A stretch of 57,889 bases of DNA from Pelagibacteraceae bacterium (GTDB lineage Bacteria > Pseudomonadota > Alphaproteobacteria > HIMB59), in contig PAHR01000004.1 of NCBI GenBank assembly GCA_002705265.1, positions 1-57,889 of the forward strand, in the 5' to 3' direction. A program made the position numbers and the translations under genes. The notes beneath the pieces are model-generated. The model searched no databases. It was not told the DNA's origin and was given only the letters and a program-made list of their open reading frames with translations. Of the stretch, positions 43,375-51,076 are shown piece after piece. Every line of letters begins with the position of its first letter. Position 1 is the stretch's first letter.

Positions 43375-44843
43375 TGAGTTATTTAACTATAGATCAAAGC
43401 ACATCCTCTACTACAGTATTTTTGTTTGATGAGAATTTAACGATTAAAAAGAAAATCTCAAAAAAACACCAACAAATTTATACGAGTGAAGGATATATTG
43501 AACATGACCCCAATGAAATTTATAAAAATCTTCTAGATTTAATGAAGGAACTAAAGGAATTTGTAATTTTACCACCAAAGTTTTTATCTATAACTAATCA
43601 AAGAGAAACTTTTGTTGTTTTTGATAAATCCGGTAAGCCACTTTATAATGCTATTGTATGGCAATGTAGAAGAGGTCAAAAAATTTGTGACTTAATTGCT
43701 CAAGACAGCAAAGTAAATGATATAATATCAAATAAAACTGGATTAAAGTTAGATACTTATTTTCCAGCTTCAAAATTGAAATGGCTTTTTGATAATCATC
43801 CTGAAATTAAAGAAAAAGTTGAAAATGGTGATGCTTTATTTGGAACAATTGATACTTATTTAATTTACCGTTTAACTAATTGTATGAATTATTTAACTGA
43901 CTCCACTAACGCATCGAGAACTTTATTGTTCAATTGCAAAAATAATAATTGGGACGATGATTTGAAAAAAATATTTCAATTAGATAAAATATCATTACCA
44001 GAAGTAAAAGAAAGTTCCAGTGAGTTTGGCTCAACTTCATTTGAAGGTTTATATGATCAAGACATAAAAATTTTTGGTGTAATTGGTGACTCACAGGCTT
44101 CTATGGTTGCAAATCAATGTTTTAAAGAAGGTGATACAAAAATTACTCTAGGTACTGGTGCTTGCACTTTAACTAATATAGGTACTAAACTCATTTCTTC
44201 TAAAAATGCCCTTACAGCACTTTCTTTTGTTCATGACAACAAACCTCAATTTTCTTATGAGTGCTTAACGGCTTTTGCTGGAGCGACAATTTCTTGGATA
44301 GAAAATAATTTAAAGATTATTGACAGCCCTCAGGAAACTGAAAAAATTTCTTTAGAGCTAGAAGATAGCGGGGGTGTTTATCTAGTACCGGCTTTTGCAG
44401 GATTAAGTGCTCCATTTTGGCTTCCTTCAGCAAAAGCTATGTTTTATGGAATAACAGCTTCAACAAATTACAAACATTTTGTTAGAGCTTCTTTGGAGTC
44501 AGTTGCTTATCAAATAGTAGCTTATCTAGAATATATAAAAGAAAAAGAAAATATCGAAATTCCAAAAATCATTATTGATGGAGGAATGATTAATAATCAT
44601 TTCTTAATGCAATTGATATCTGATTTAACAAATAAAAAAGTTTTGACTCCATTATTTGCAGATATGTCAGCTTACGGTTCTTTATTAATGGGAATGCTTG
44701 TAAGTTTAGGTTCAAAAAGTTTTAGCGACTTAGAAAAATTTTTAGTAAAATATGATACTTACTCTCCAAAAAATAATGAAAAAGCATATAAAAATTTTCA
44801 AGCATGGAAAAAAGTAGTTAATAATCATTTTATAAAAACATAA
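43374..44843 (+). CDS. FGGY-family carbohydrate kinase (GlpK-like)
   Basis: A 489-aa kinase with the actin-like fold of the FGGY family. The N-terminal ATP loop is LTIDQSTSSTTVFLFD near 4-19, with VWQCRRGQKI near 97, LFGTIDTYLIYRLTN near 161, TDSTNASRTLLF near 180 and GDSQASMVANQ plus LGTGACTLTNIG near 240-270. The spellings are closest to glycerol kinase, but the operon points to a ketose or polyol substrate: it follows the split transketolase and precedes a sugar importer. Apulose kinase (ApuK) is a fitting specific role, erythrulose or xylulose kinases are alternatives. The start overlaps the transketolase stop by one base. Confidence 0.85.
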   Translation: MSYLTIDQSTSSTTVFLFDENLTIKKKISKKHQQIYTSEGYIEHDPNEIYKNLLDLMKELKEFVILPPKFLSITNQRETFVVFDKSGKPLYNAIVWQCRRGQKICDLIAQDSKVNDIISNKTGLKLDTYFPASKLKWLFDNHPEIKEKVENGDALFGTIDTYLIYRLTNCMNYLTDSTNASRTLLFNCKNNNWDDDLKKIFQLDKISLPEVKESSSEFGSTSFEGLYDQDIKIFGVIGDSQASMVANQCFKEGDTKITLGTGACTLTNIGTKLISSKNALTALSFVHDNKPQFSYECLTAFAGATISWIENNLKIIDSPQETEKISLELEDSGGVYLVPAFAGLSAPFWLPSAKAMFYGITASTNYKHFVRASLESVAYQIVAYLEYIKEKENIEIPKIIIDGGMINNHFLMQLISDLTNKKVLTPLFADMSAYGSLLMGMLVSLGSKSFSDLEKFLVKYDTYSPKNNEKAYKNFQAWKKVVNNHFIKT

Positions 44844-44857
44844 ATAATCAAGCATAT

Positions 44858-44919
44858 TTAGCTAATATCAACACCTTTAACACAAACAATGTTGTTATTA
44901 ACAGCTAAGTTGATAAAAT
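44858..44919 (+). promoter_or_regulatory. Candidate promoter and operator of the sugar ABC operon
   Basis: The 111-base gap before the binding-protein gene holds symmetric elements: palindrome TTAGCTAA (44858-44865), inverted arms TATCAAC (44866-44872) and GTTGATA (44909-44915), AACAA-TG-TTGTT (44885-44896) and GTTATTAAC (44894-44902). TTGTTA (44892-44897), 16 bases and TAAAAT (44914-44919) could be the -35 and -10 boxes. The symmetric arms overlap these boxes, as expected for repressor sites of LacI or similar regulators. No regulator gene is in the window. Confidence 0.35.
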
Positions 44920-44954
44920 TAAAAATGTAAAACGTAAGTAGAGAGGAATAAGAA

Positions 44955-45905
44955 ATGAGAAATAACTTTCTTAAGATTTTTACTATTATTGCTTTTAGCT
45001 TATCCACTTTGTTTAGTGGAAGTGCTTTCGCTCATGATGGTAAAAAATATACAATTGGTTTTGCGGCTGCAAACCTTCAAGCAGATTTCTTTAACTTCAT
45101 TAAAGAATCTGTTGAGGCAGAAACTGCAAGACTTGGTCATAACAGTATTGTTGTTGATTCAGGTGGTGATGATGCAAAACAAGTAAGTCAAATTGAAGAT
45201 TTACTAGTTAAGCAAATAGATGCCTTAGTACTAATTATCTCCGGTAATACTGATGGTAATGCACAAATCAGAAAAGCAAAAGAAGCTGGCATACCAGTAA
45301 TAACTGTTGATAGAAACACAACAAACCCTCCAGGGGATTCCTTTATTGCATCAGACAGTGAAGTAGCTGCATATGAAATGGGTATGTGGGTTGCAGAACA
45401 AACTGGTGGAGAAGGTATTGTTGGAGTTATCCAAGGTCAATTAGGTTCAACTCCAGAAATCGCAAGAGATACTGGTTTTGAAAATGCAATTGCTCAATAC
45501 CCTGGCCTAAACACAGTTGAAAAACAAGCAAGTAAAATGTGGAGTAGAGACGAAGGTGTTTCTATTGCTCAAGATCTATTGACTAGAAATCCAGAAATTA
45601 CTGTTCTATTCGGAAGATGTGATGCTCTAGCTCAAGGTGCTGCTCAAGCTGCAAAAGCTATGGGTAGAGATGACATTTTAGTTGTTGGTTTTGATGGAGA
45701 TAGAGCGGCTTTACAAGATTTGAAAAATAATAATACTTTGTTAGCTGCTACAATGACTCAACAAACACTAACTATAGGAAGAAATGCTGTTAGATTTGCA
45801 ATTGATGCTATTGAGGGCAGATATATTCCTAGTGAAATGTTGTATGGATCTACTCTAACAACTCCAGGCAATGTTGATCAATTTATGGGTGAAGGACATC
45901 CATAA
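44955..45905 (+). CDS. Sugar ABC transporter periplasmic binding protein (RbsB type)
   Basis: A 316-aa periplasmic binding protein of the Peripla_BP_4/RbsB type. The signal peptide ends at AFA near residue 26. After it, IGFAAANLQADFFNFI, DSGGDDAKQVSQIEDLL and PVITVDRNT match the ribose-binding family fold. It has a strong ribosome binding site, GAGAGGA 8 bases before the ATG, and its base composition is less AT-rich than the neighbours, as expected of a highly expressed gene. It delivers a pentose, polyol or similar sugar to the permease encoded at 48254. Specificity is not readable by eye. A perfect AT-rich hairpin follows the stop codon. Confidence 0.92.
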   Translation: MRNNFLKIFTIIAFSLSTLFSGSAFAHDGKKYTIGFAAANLQADFFNFIKESVEAETARLGHNSIVVDSGGDDAKQVSQIEDLLVKQIDALVLIISGNTDGNAQIRKAKEAGIPVITVDRNTTNPPGDSFIASDSEVAAYEMGMWVAEQTGGEGIVGVIQGQLGSTPEIARDTGFENAIAQYPGLNTVEKQASKMWSRDEGVSIAQDLLTRNPEITVLFGRCDALAQGAAQAAKAMGRDDILVVGFDGDRAALQDLKNNNTLLAATMTQQTLTIGRNAVRFAIDAIEGRYIPSEMLYGSTLTTPGNVDQFMGEGHP

Positions 45906-45916
45906 TTTTAATTTAG

Positions 45917-45942
45917 AAAATAATTTTTTATAAAATTATTTT
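45917..45942 (+). other. Perfect inverted repeat after the binding-protein gene
   Basis: AAAATAATTTT (45917-45927), loop TTAT and AAAATTATTTT (45932-45942) form a perfect 11-bp stem, ending 3 bases before the next ATG. It is AT-only, so weak as a terminator, and it probably marks differential expression or stabilises the 3' end of the binding-protein mRNA. It may also affect initiation of the ATPase gene. Confidence 0.5.
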
Positions 45943-45945
45943 ATA

Positions 45946-47433
45946 ATGAGCGATCACCAAGGCCTTATAGTTAAAGAGGTTTCTAAGAGCTATGGTAATG
46001 CCAAAGTTCTCAATGAAGTTTCTTTTGAAGTTAAAAAAGGAGAGGTGGTCGCTCTACTCGGTGAAAATGGTGCTGGAAAATCAACCATATCATCAATAAT
46101 TGCTGGATCTGTTAATCGTGACTCGGGAGAAATGTCATGGAAAGGCAAAGATTATAATCCTTCTTCACCTGGACATGCAATTCAAAATGGCATTGGACTA
46201 ATACATCAAGAAACAAGACTATTAAAAGAACTCTCAGTAGCTGAAAATGTATTCGTGGGGAAACTTATTACTAAAAATGGGATAGTAGATTTTAAAACTA
46301 TGAATAAAATGGCCAGTGAACAATTAAAAAGACTAGGTCTTGAAATTTCACCAAAACAATTAGTTAAAAATTTAAAAATGTCTTCTCAGCAACAAATTGA
46401 AATTGCTAAGGCACTAACTCTAAATTCTGAATTATTAATTTTGGATGAGCCAACTTCATCTTTAGGGGAATCTGAAACAAAGTTTTTATTTGATAAAATT
46501 AAACAATTAAAAAGAGAAGGTGTTTCTTTTATATATATAAGCCATAGACTTGAAGAAATAGAACAAATAGCTGACAAAATTGTTGTACTAAGAGATGGTT
46601 ATCTTGTTTCTACATATGACAATGCAAATATTCCAATAAATCAAATTGCACACGATATGGTTGGCAGAGATGTTGATAGAATTTTTCCAACAATTGAAAA
46701 TAAATTTGATGAGGAAATCTTAAGGGTTGAAAATTTAAACTCATTTGATGGTTCTTTTTCAAATATTAATTTTTCTATAAATAAAGGTGAAATTTTTGGA
46801 ATTGCTGGACTAGTTGGCGCTGGAAGAACTGAATTAGTTAGAGCTATCTGCGGGGCTGACAAAACCTTATCAGGGGACATATATATTAATAATGAAAAAA
46901 TTCATTTACGTAGTCCTCAGGAAGCAATAAAAAATGGTATTGTGATGGTACCGGAAGATAGAAAAAGTTTAGGGTTATTATTAGCTCAATCAAATTCACA
47001 AAATATATCAATATCAAATTTTGATGTATTTTTAAAAAACGGCTGGGTTTGGCCTAACGATGTTTTAAGTTTTGCACAAAAAGGAATAGATCTAATGGGT
47101 GTTAAAGGAGTACCTGAACAAAATGCTAATGAACTATCAGGCGGCAATCAACAAAAATTGCTAATTTCTAAATGGATATCACGTAATCCAAAAGTACTAA
47201 TTTTTGATGAACCAACTAGAGGAATAGATGTTGGTGCAAGACACTCCATTTATCAAGTAATGAAGCAACTATCTGAGAAGGGAATTTCTATTATTGTAGT
47301 TAGTTCGGATTTAGAAGAAGTTGTGGGGTTATCACACAGAATGTTAATTTTAAGTCGTGGAGTTCAAAAAAATATTTTAACAAACAGTGAGAATATTTCT
47401 CGAGTTGAAATAATGAAACAAGCAACAAATTGA
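45946..47433 (+). CDS. Sugar ABC transporter ATPase, two-domain (RbsA type)
   Basis: A 495-aa protein with two fused ATPase domains. Domain one has Walker A GENGAGKST near 39, a degenerate signature LKMSSQQQIEIAKAL near 144 and Walker B LLILDEPTSSLGE near 163. Domain two has the modified Walker A GLVGAGRTE near 285 (as in RbsA, where it is degenerate), then VPEDRKSLGLL, the signature LSGGNQQKLLIS near 399 and LIFDEPTRGIDVGA near 419. This is the usual RbsA/XylG/AraG layout. It is 40 bases after the binding protein and followed by an SDR gene and the permease. Confidence 0.94.
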   Translation: MSDHQGLIVKEVSKSYGNAKVLNEVSFEVKKGEVVALLGENGAGKSTISSIIAGSVNRDSGEMSWKGKDYNPSSPGHAIQNGIGLIHQETRLLKELSVAENVFVGKLITKNGIVDFKTMNKMASEQLKRLGLEISPKQLVKNLKMSSQQQIEIAKALTLNSELLILDEPTSSLGESETKFLFDKIKQLKREGVSFIYISHRLEEIEQIADKIVVLRDGYLVSTYDNANIPINQIAHDMVGRDVDRIFPTIENKFDEEILRVENLNSFDGSFSNINFSINKGEIFGIAGLVGAGRTELVRAICGADKTLSGDIYINNEKIHLRSPQEAIKNGIVMVPEDRKSLGLLLAQSNSQNISISNFDVFLKNGWVWPNDVLSFAQKGIDLMGVKGVPEQNANELSGGNQQKLLISKWISRNPKVLIFDEPTRGIDVGARHSIYQVMKQLSEKGISIIVVSSDLEEVVGLSHRMLILSRGVQKNILTNSENISRVEIMKQATN

Positions 47434-47443
47434 AAGGATACTT

Positions 47444-48229
47444 ATGGAAAGATTTAATAATAAAACAGTAATTATAACAGGATCTGGTAGAGGGATTGGT
47501 AAAGAAATTGCTTTAAGATTTGCTAAAGAGAAAGCAAATGTAATATTAACCTCAAATGAAAAATTAGTTCATGAAACTTGTAAGGAATTTAATGAAATGG
47601 AACTAAAAGCTTCTTCTTTTGAAGCAGATGTTAGTGATAAAAATTCAGTTATAGAATTATTTAACTTTGCGGAAAAAACGTACGGAGAAATTAATATATC
47701 CGTTCATAATGCTGGGGTTATAACAATTGCAAAAGTTGAAGATCTAACTGAAAAAGAATGGGATTTTAATCTTGATGTAAATACCAAAGGTGTTTTTTTA
47801 TGTTGCCAACAAGCTATTTCCAAAATGAGGGCTTCAGGTAAAGGAGGTAGTATAATCAATATGGCTTCTGGACAAGCACGCGATGGTTTTATTTACACTC
47901 CTCATTATGCTGCAAGTAAATTTGGAGTTGTTGGATTGACTCAGAGTTTGGCTAAAGAAGTAGCCATAGAAAACATTAATATTAATGCTATTTGCCCTGG
48001 TATAATTGATACTGATATGTGGACTTACAATGATACAAAATGGGGAGAAATTCTTGGGGGATATAAAAAAGGTGAATTAATGAACGATTGGGTTCAAAAA
48101 AATGTACCAATGAAAAGGGTTGGAACTGGAAAAGATGTTGCTTCTCTTGTATCTTTCTTAGCTTCAGAAGATGCTAATTACATTACTGGTCAAACAATCA
48201 ATGTTGATGGGGGATTAATTATGTCCTAA
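47444..48229 (+). CDS. SDR-family oxidoreductase (sugar/polyol type)
   Basis: A 261-aa classical short-chain dehydrogenase. The NAD(P) loop is ITGSGRGIGKEIALRF near 11-26, the NAG motif VHNAGVITIAK near 86, and the catalytic Ser, Tyr and Lys are in INMASGQ, YAASKFG near 154. It closes with ANYITGQTINVDGG near 245. It has a good ribosome binding site, AAGGA 7 bases before ATG, and lies between the ATPase and permease genes of the importer, so a sugar or polyol taken up by this system is the probable substrate. The exact reaction is unknown. Confidence 0.88.
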   Translation: MERFNNKTVIITGSGRGIGKEIALRFAKEKANVILTSNEKLVHETCKEFNEMELKASSFEADVSDKNSVIELFNFAEKTYGEINISVHNAGVITIAKVEDLTEKEWDFNLDVNTKGVFLCCQQAISKMRASGKGGSIINMASGQARDGFIYTPHYAASKFGVVGLTQSLAKEVAIENININAICPGIIDTDMWTYNDTKWGEILGGYKKGELMNDWVQKNVPMKRVGTGKDVASLVSFLASEDANYITGQTINVDGGLIMS

Positions 48230-48253
48230 GCTTCTTAGGAAAATTATTAAAAT

Positions 48254-49210
48254 ATGGAAAATATAATCACATTTACAAAAAAAGTTTTTAGAGGAACTCA
48301 GGGCACTCTTTTAGGACTAATTATTTTAACTGTTTTCTTTTCCTTGGCTTCCCCTTATTTTTTTTCAGCTAGAAATTTTATAAATATTTTAGATCAAGTT
48401 ACCGTTCTAGGAATTATGGCTTTGGGAATGACTGCCGTCATAATTATCGGTGGTATAGACTTATCTGTCGCTTCCATTCTTGCTCTTTCAATGATGGTAA
48501 CCGGATGGGTTTGGGATGCATTTGGAGTCCCTTTGCATTATGCCTGTATAATTGGAATTTTTATGGGTTCAGTTGCAGGATTAATTAATGGTCTTTTGAT
48601 TTCATATTTGAGAATACCAGCTTTTATTGCCACTTTGGCCATGCTTTCAGCAGCTAGAGGGTTAGCAAATATATTTACCGACGGTAAGCAGATTTATGGA
48701 TTTCCTGAATGGTTAACAAATTTATCTGTGGTAAGACATTTTGGTTTTATACCTGTTACAATGTTAGTTCTTATATCCTTAACTATAATTTGTTGGGTAT
48801 TACTTAAATACAGAAAAGAAGGAAGGAATCTTTATGCTATAGGTGGTAATCCAGAAGTAGCTAGATTGTCAGGTATTAATGTTAAAGGTACTACAATTGT
48901 TGTTTATACTATTTCAGGTTTTTTAAGTGGTATTGCTGGGGTCTTGCTTACTGCTAGACTTAATACTTGCGTACCTCACGCTGCTTTTACATATGAATTA
49001 GATGTTATTGCTGCGGTTGTTATAGGTGGAGCAAGTTTAAATGGTGGTGTTGGGGGCATAGCCGGAACAATTGTAGGAGTTTTTATTATTGGTGTATTGA
49101 GAAATGGTCTAAACCTTTTAGGGTTTTCTCCTTTTGTTCAGGGTGTAGTAATAGGAGCTGTTATAGTCTTTGCAGTAGCTCTAGATACTTTCAAAAAGAA
49201 GGAAAGATAA
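48254..49210 (+). CDS. Sugar ABC transporter permease (RbsC type)
   Basis: A 318-aa membrane protein with about eight to ten helices of the RbsC/BPD_transp_2 type. The family pieces are LGIMALGMTAVIIIGGIDLSVASI near 49-72, IPAFIATLAMLSAARGLA near 122 and IAAVVIGGASLNGGVGGIAGT near 255-275, including the EAA-like coupling region near GGNPEVARLSGI. It works with the adjacent ATPase and binding protein. It is placed between two SDR genes. There is only one permease gene, so the permease acts as a homodimer. Confidence 0.93.
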   Translation: MENIITFTKKVFRGTQGTLLGLIILTVFFSLASPYFFSARNFINILDQVTVLGIMALGMTAVIIIGGIDLSVASILALSMMVTGWVWDAFGVPLHYACIIGIFMGSVAGLINGLLISYLRIPAFIATLAMLSAARGLANIFTDGKQIYGFPEWLTNLSVVRHFGFIPVTMLVLISLTIICWVLLKYRKEGRNLYAIGGNPEVARLSGINVKGTTIVVYTISGFLSGIAGVLLTARLNTCVPHAAFTYELDVIAAVVIGGASLNGGVGGIAGTIVGVFIIGVLRNGLNLLGFSPFVQGVVIGAVIVFAVALDTFKKKER

Positions 49211-49220
49211 ATTATTTTGT

Positions 49221-50000
49221 ATGAATTTTAATGGTCTATTTAATTTAGAAAATAAAGTTGTTTTTATTACTGGTGGGGGTAGAGGCATAGGTCAAAGTAT
49301 GGCTACTGGATTTATGGAATGTGGAGCAAATGTCTCTATTTGTGATCAAAATACAGAAGGAGTAAATGAAACAAAATCAATTTTAAAAGAAAAATTTGGT
49401 GATAAAAAAAAATTTGAAGGATTAGAGGTTGATGTAAGAAATCAAAATGAAATAAGAAATGCTATCCAAATAACTGAAAATAATATTGGGCCAATTGATA
49501 TTGCTATTAATTGTGCAGGGATAGCTAATGCAAATCCTGCTGAGACTTTATCTAAAGACCAATGGCAAAATATGTTTGATATAAACCTTTCTGGTCTTTT
49601 TTATTCTTGTCAAGAAGAAGCAAAAGCAATGATAACAAGAAAAAAAGGATCTATAATAAATATAGCTTCTATGTCAGGATCTATAGTCAATAGAGGTTTA
49701 AAACAAGTACATTATAATTCTTCTAAAGCAGGGGTTATTCATTTGACTAAAAGTTTAGCAATGGAATGGGTAGATTATGGAATTAGAGTCAACTCTATTA
49801 GTCCAGGATATACAAAAACACCAATGAATTTAAGACCAGAGATGGTTGACCAAGTAAAAATATTTGAGAATGAGACACCTATGAAAAGAATGGCAAGTCC
49901 CGATGAAATTGTTGGCCCAGCAATTTTTTTAGCAACTGATGCCTCATCTTTCTGCACAGGTATAGATTTAGTAGTTGATGGTGGTTTTGTTTGTTGGTGA
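49221..50000 (+). CDS. SDR-family polyol/sugar dehydrogenase
   Basis: A 259-aa short-chain dehydrogenase. The cofactor loop is FITGGGRGIGQSM near 16-28, with CAGIAN near 97, the Ser in NIASMSGS and the YNSSKAG Tyr-Lys pair near 159. The C-terminus, FCTGIDLVVDGGFVCW, resembles D-arabitol, xylitol and threitol dehydrogenases, which often end in this way. It is the second SDR in the operon, 10 bases after the permease gene. Two dehydrogenases suggest a polyol substrate oxidised to a ketose that the FGGY kinase then phosphorylates. Confidence 0.87.
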   Translation: MNFNGLFNLENKVVFITGGGRGIGQSMATGFMECGANVSICDQNTEGVNETKSILKEKFGDKKKFEGLEVDVRNQNEIRNAIQITENNIGPIDIAINCAGIANANPAETLSKDQWQNMFDINLSGLFYSCQEEAKAMITRKKGSIINIASMSGSIVNRGLKQVHYNSSKAGVIHLTKSLAMEWVDYGIRVNSISPGYTKTPMNLRPEMVDQVKIFENETPMKRMASPDEIVGPAIFLATDASSFCTGIDLVVDGGFVCW

Positions 50001-50073
50001 AAAATATATGATATAATATAATTTATATAAGTTGGAAAAATTATTCACAATTATAGAATTGATTAATTAAAAA

Positions 50074-51054
50074 ATGACAAAACAAAAATTCGGAGCAGGT
50101 ATATGGCACTTCGCAACATACTTAGATAGGTATGCCACTGATGGTTATGGCGAACCAAGGAGCGTATTAGATGCCATAGCACTTGCTGGAAAAGTTCGAG
50201 ACTTATCTGTAGTAGATATTAATTATCCATATTTTGGTGGTAGTTTTAGTAATGAAGATATTAAAAAAGCACTTGATAAAGAAAGTTTAGGTGTAATTGG
50301 CATTACACCTGAAATTTATACCAGAGAATTTTCCAAAGGAGCTTTTACTAATCCAGATCCAGGGGTAAGGCGAAGAGCTCATGATCTTATAACTGAAGCT
50401 TGTGACGCAGTACGTTACTTTAATGCTTCTTATGTAAAGCTTTGGCCTGGGCAAGATGGTTGGGATTATCCTTTTCAAGTTGATCATGGAGTAGTTTGGA
50501 AAAATTCAATGGATGGCGTTGGACAACTTGCGAGCGAAAACCCTGATTTAAAATTTGTTATAGAGTATAAGCCTCGTGAACCTCGTGTACATATGAACTA
50601 TGACTCGGTAGCTAGAACCTTACTTGGAATTGAAAAAATTGGCTTACCTAATATAGGAATACTTCTCGACTTTGGTCATGCAATTTATGGAGGTGAATCC
50701 GCAGCCGATTCAGCTCAACTAGCTATAGATTATGGACGGCTTTTTGGAATGGACGTTAATGATAATTACAGATCTTGGGATGATGATTTAGTTGCAGGTA
50801 GTCTTCACCCGATAGAACTATTTGAGTTTTTCTATGTATTGAAAAAAAATAATTGGGAAGGTGTTTGGAATCTTGATCAATTCCCTTTTCGTGAAGACAG
50901 TGTAGAAACAGCCGACCATGCTATTGATTTTTTAAAATCTATAGAAAAAGCACTTGAAGATTTAGATATTGAAGCATTATCAGAAGCACAGTCTAAGCAC
51001 GATGCAATAGGCGCTCTTAAAATTGCACAAAAAGCTTTATTTAAAAATATTTAA
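50074..51054 (+). CDS. TIM-barrel sugar isomerase/epimerase (xylose isomerase-like)
   Basis: A 326-aa protein of the xylose isomerase-like TIM-barrel (AP endonuclease 2 fold) superfamily. The metal ligands are suggested by E in [14 protein letters not shown] near 162, D and H in [13 protein letters not shown] near 204, D in [14 protein letters not shown] near 227 and D in [11 protein letters not shown] near 265. The N-terminus [20 protein letters not shown] resembles L-rhamnose isomerase-like and related aldose-ketose isomerases. It is the last gene of the sugar operon, 73 bases after the SDR gene. An aldose-ketose isomerase is expected before the FGGY kinase, so a D-apiose isomerase-like or rhamnose isomerase-like role are the main hypotheses. 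Confidence 0.82.
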   Translation: MTKQKFGAGIWHFATYLDRYATDGYGEPRSVLDAIALAGKVRDLSVVDINYPYFGGSFSNEDIKKALDKESLGVIGITPEIYTREFSKGAFTNPDPGVRRRAHDLITEACDAVRYFNASYVKLWPGQDGWDYPFQVDHGVVWKNSMDGVGQLASENPDLKFVIEYKPREPRVHMNYDSVARTLLGIEKIGLPNIGILLDFGHAIYGGESAADSAQLAIDYGRLFGMDVNDNYRSWDDDLVAGSLHPIELFEFFYVLKKNNWEGVWNLDQFPFREDSVETADHAIDFLKSIEKALEDLDIEALSEAQSKHDAIGALKIAQKALFKNI

Positions 51055-51076
51055 AGTCAAATACAATTAAATTTAA

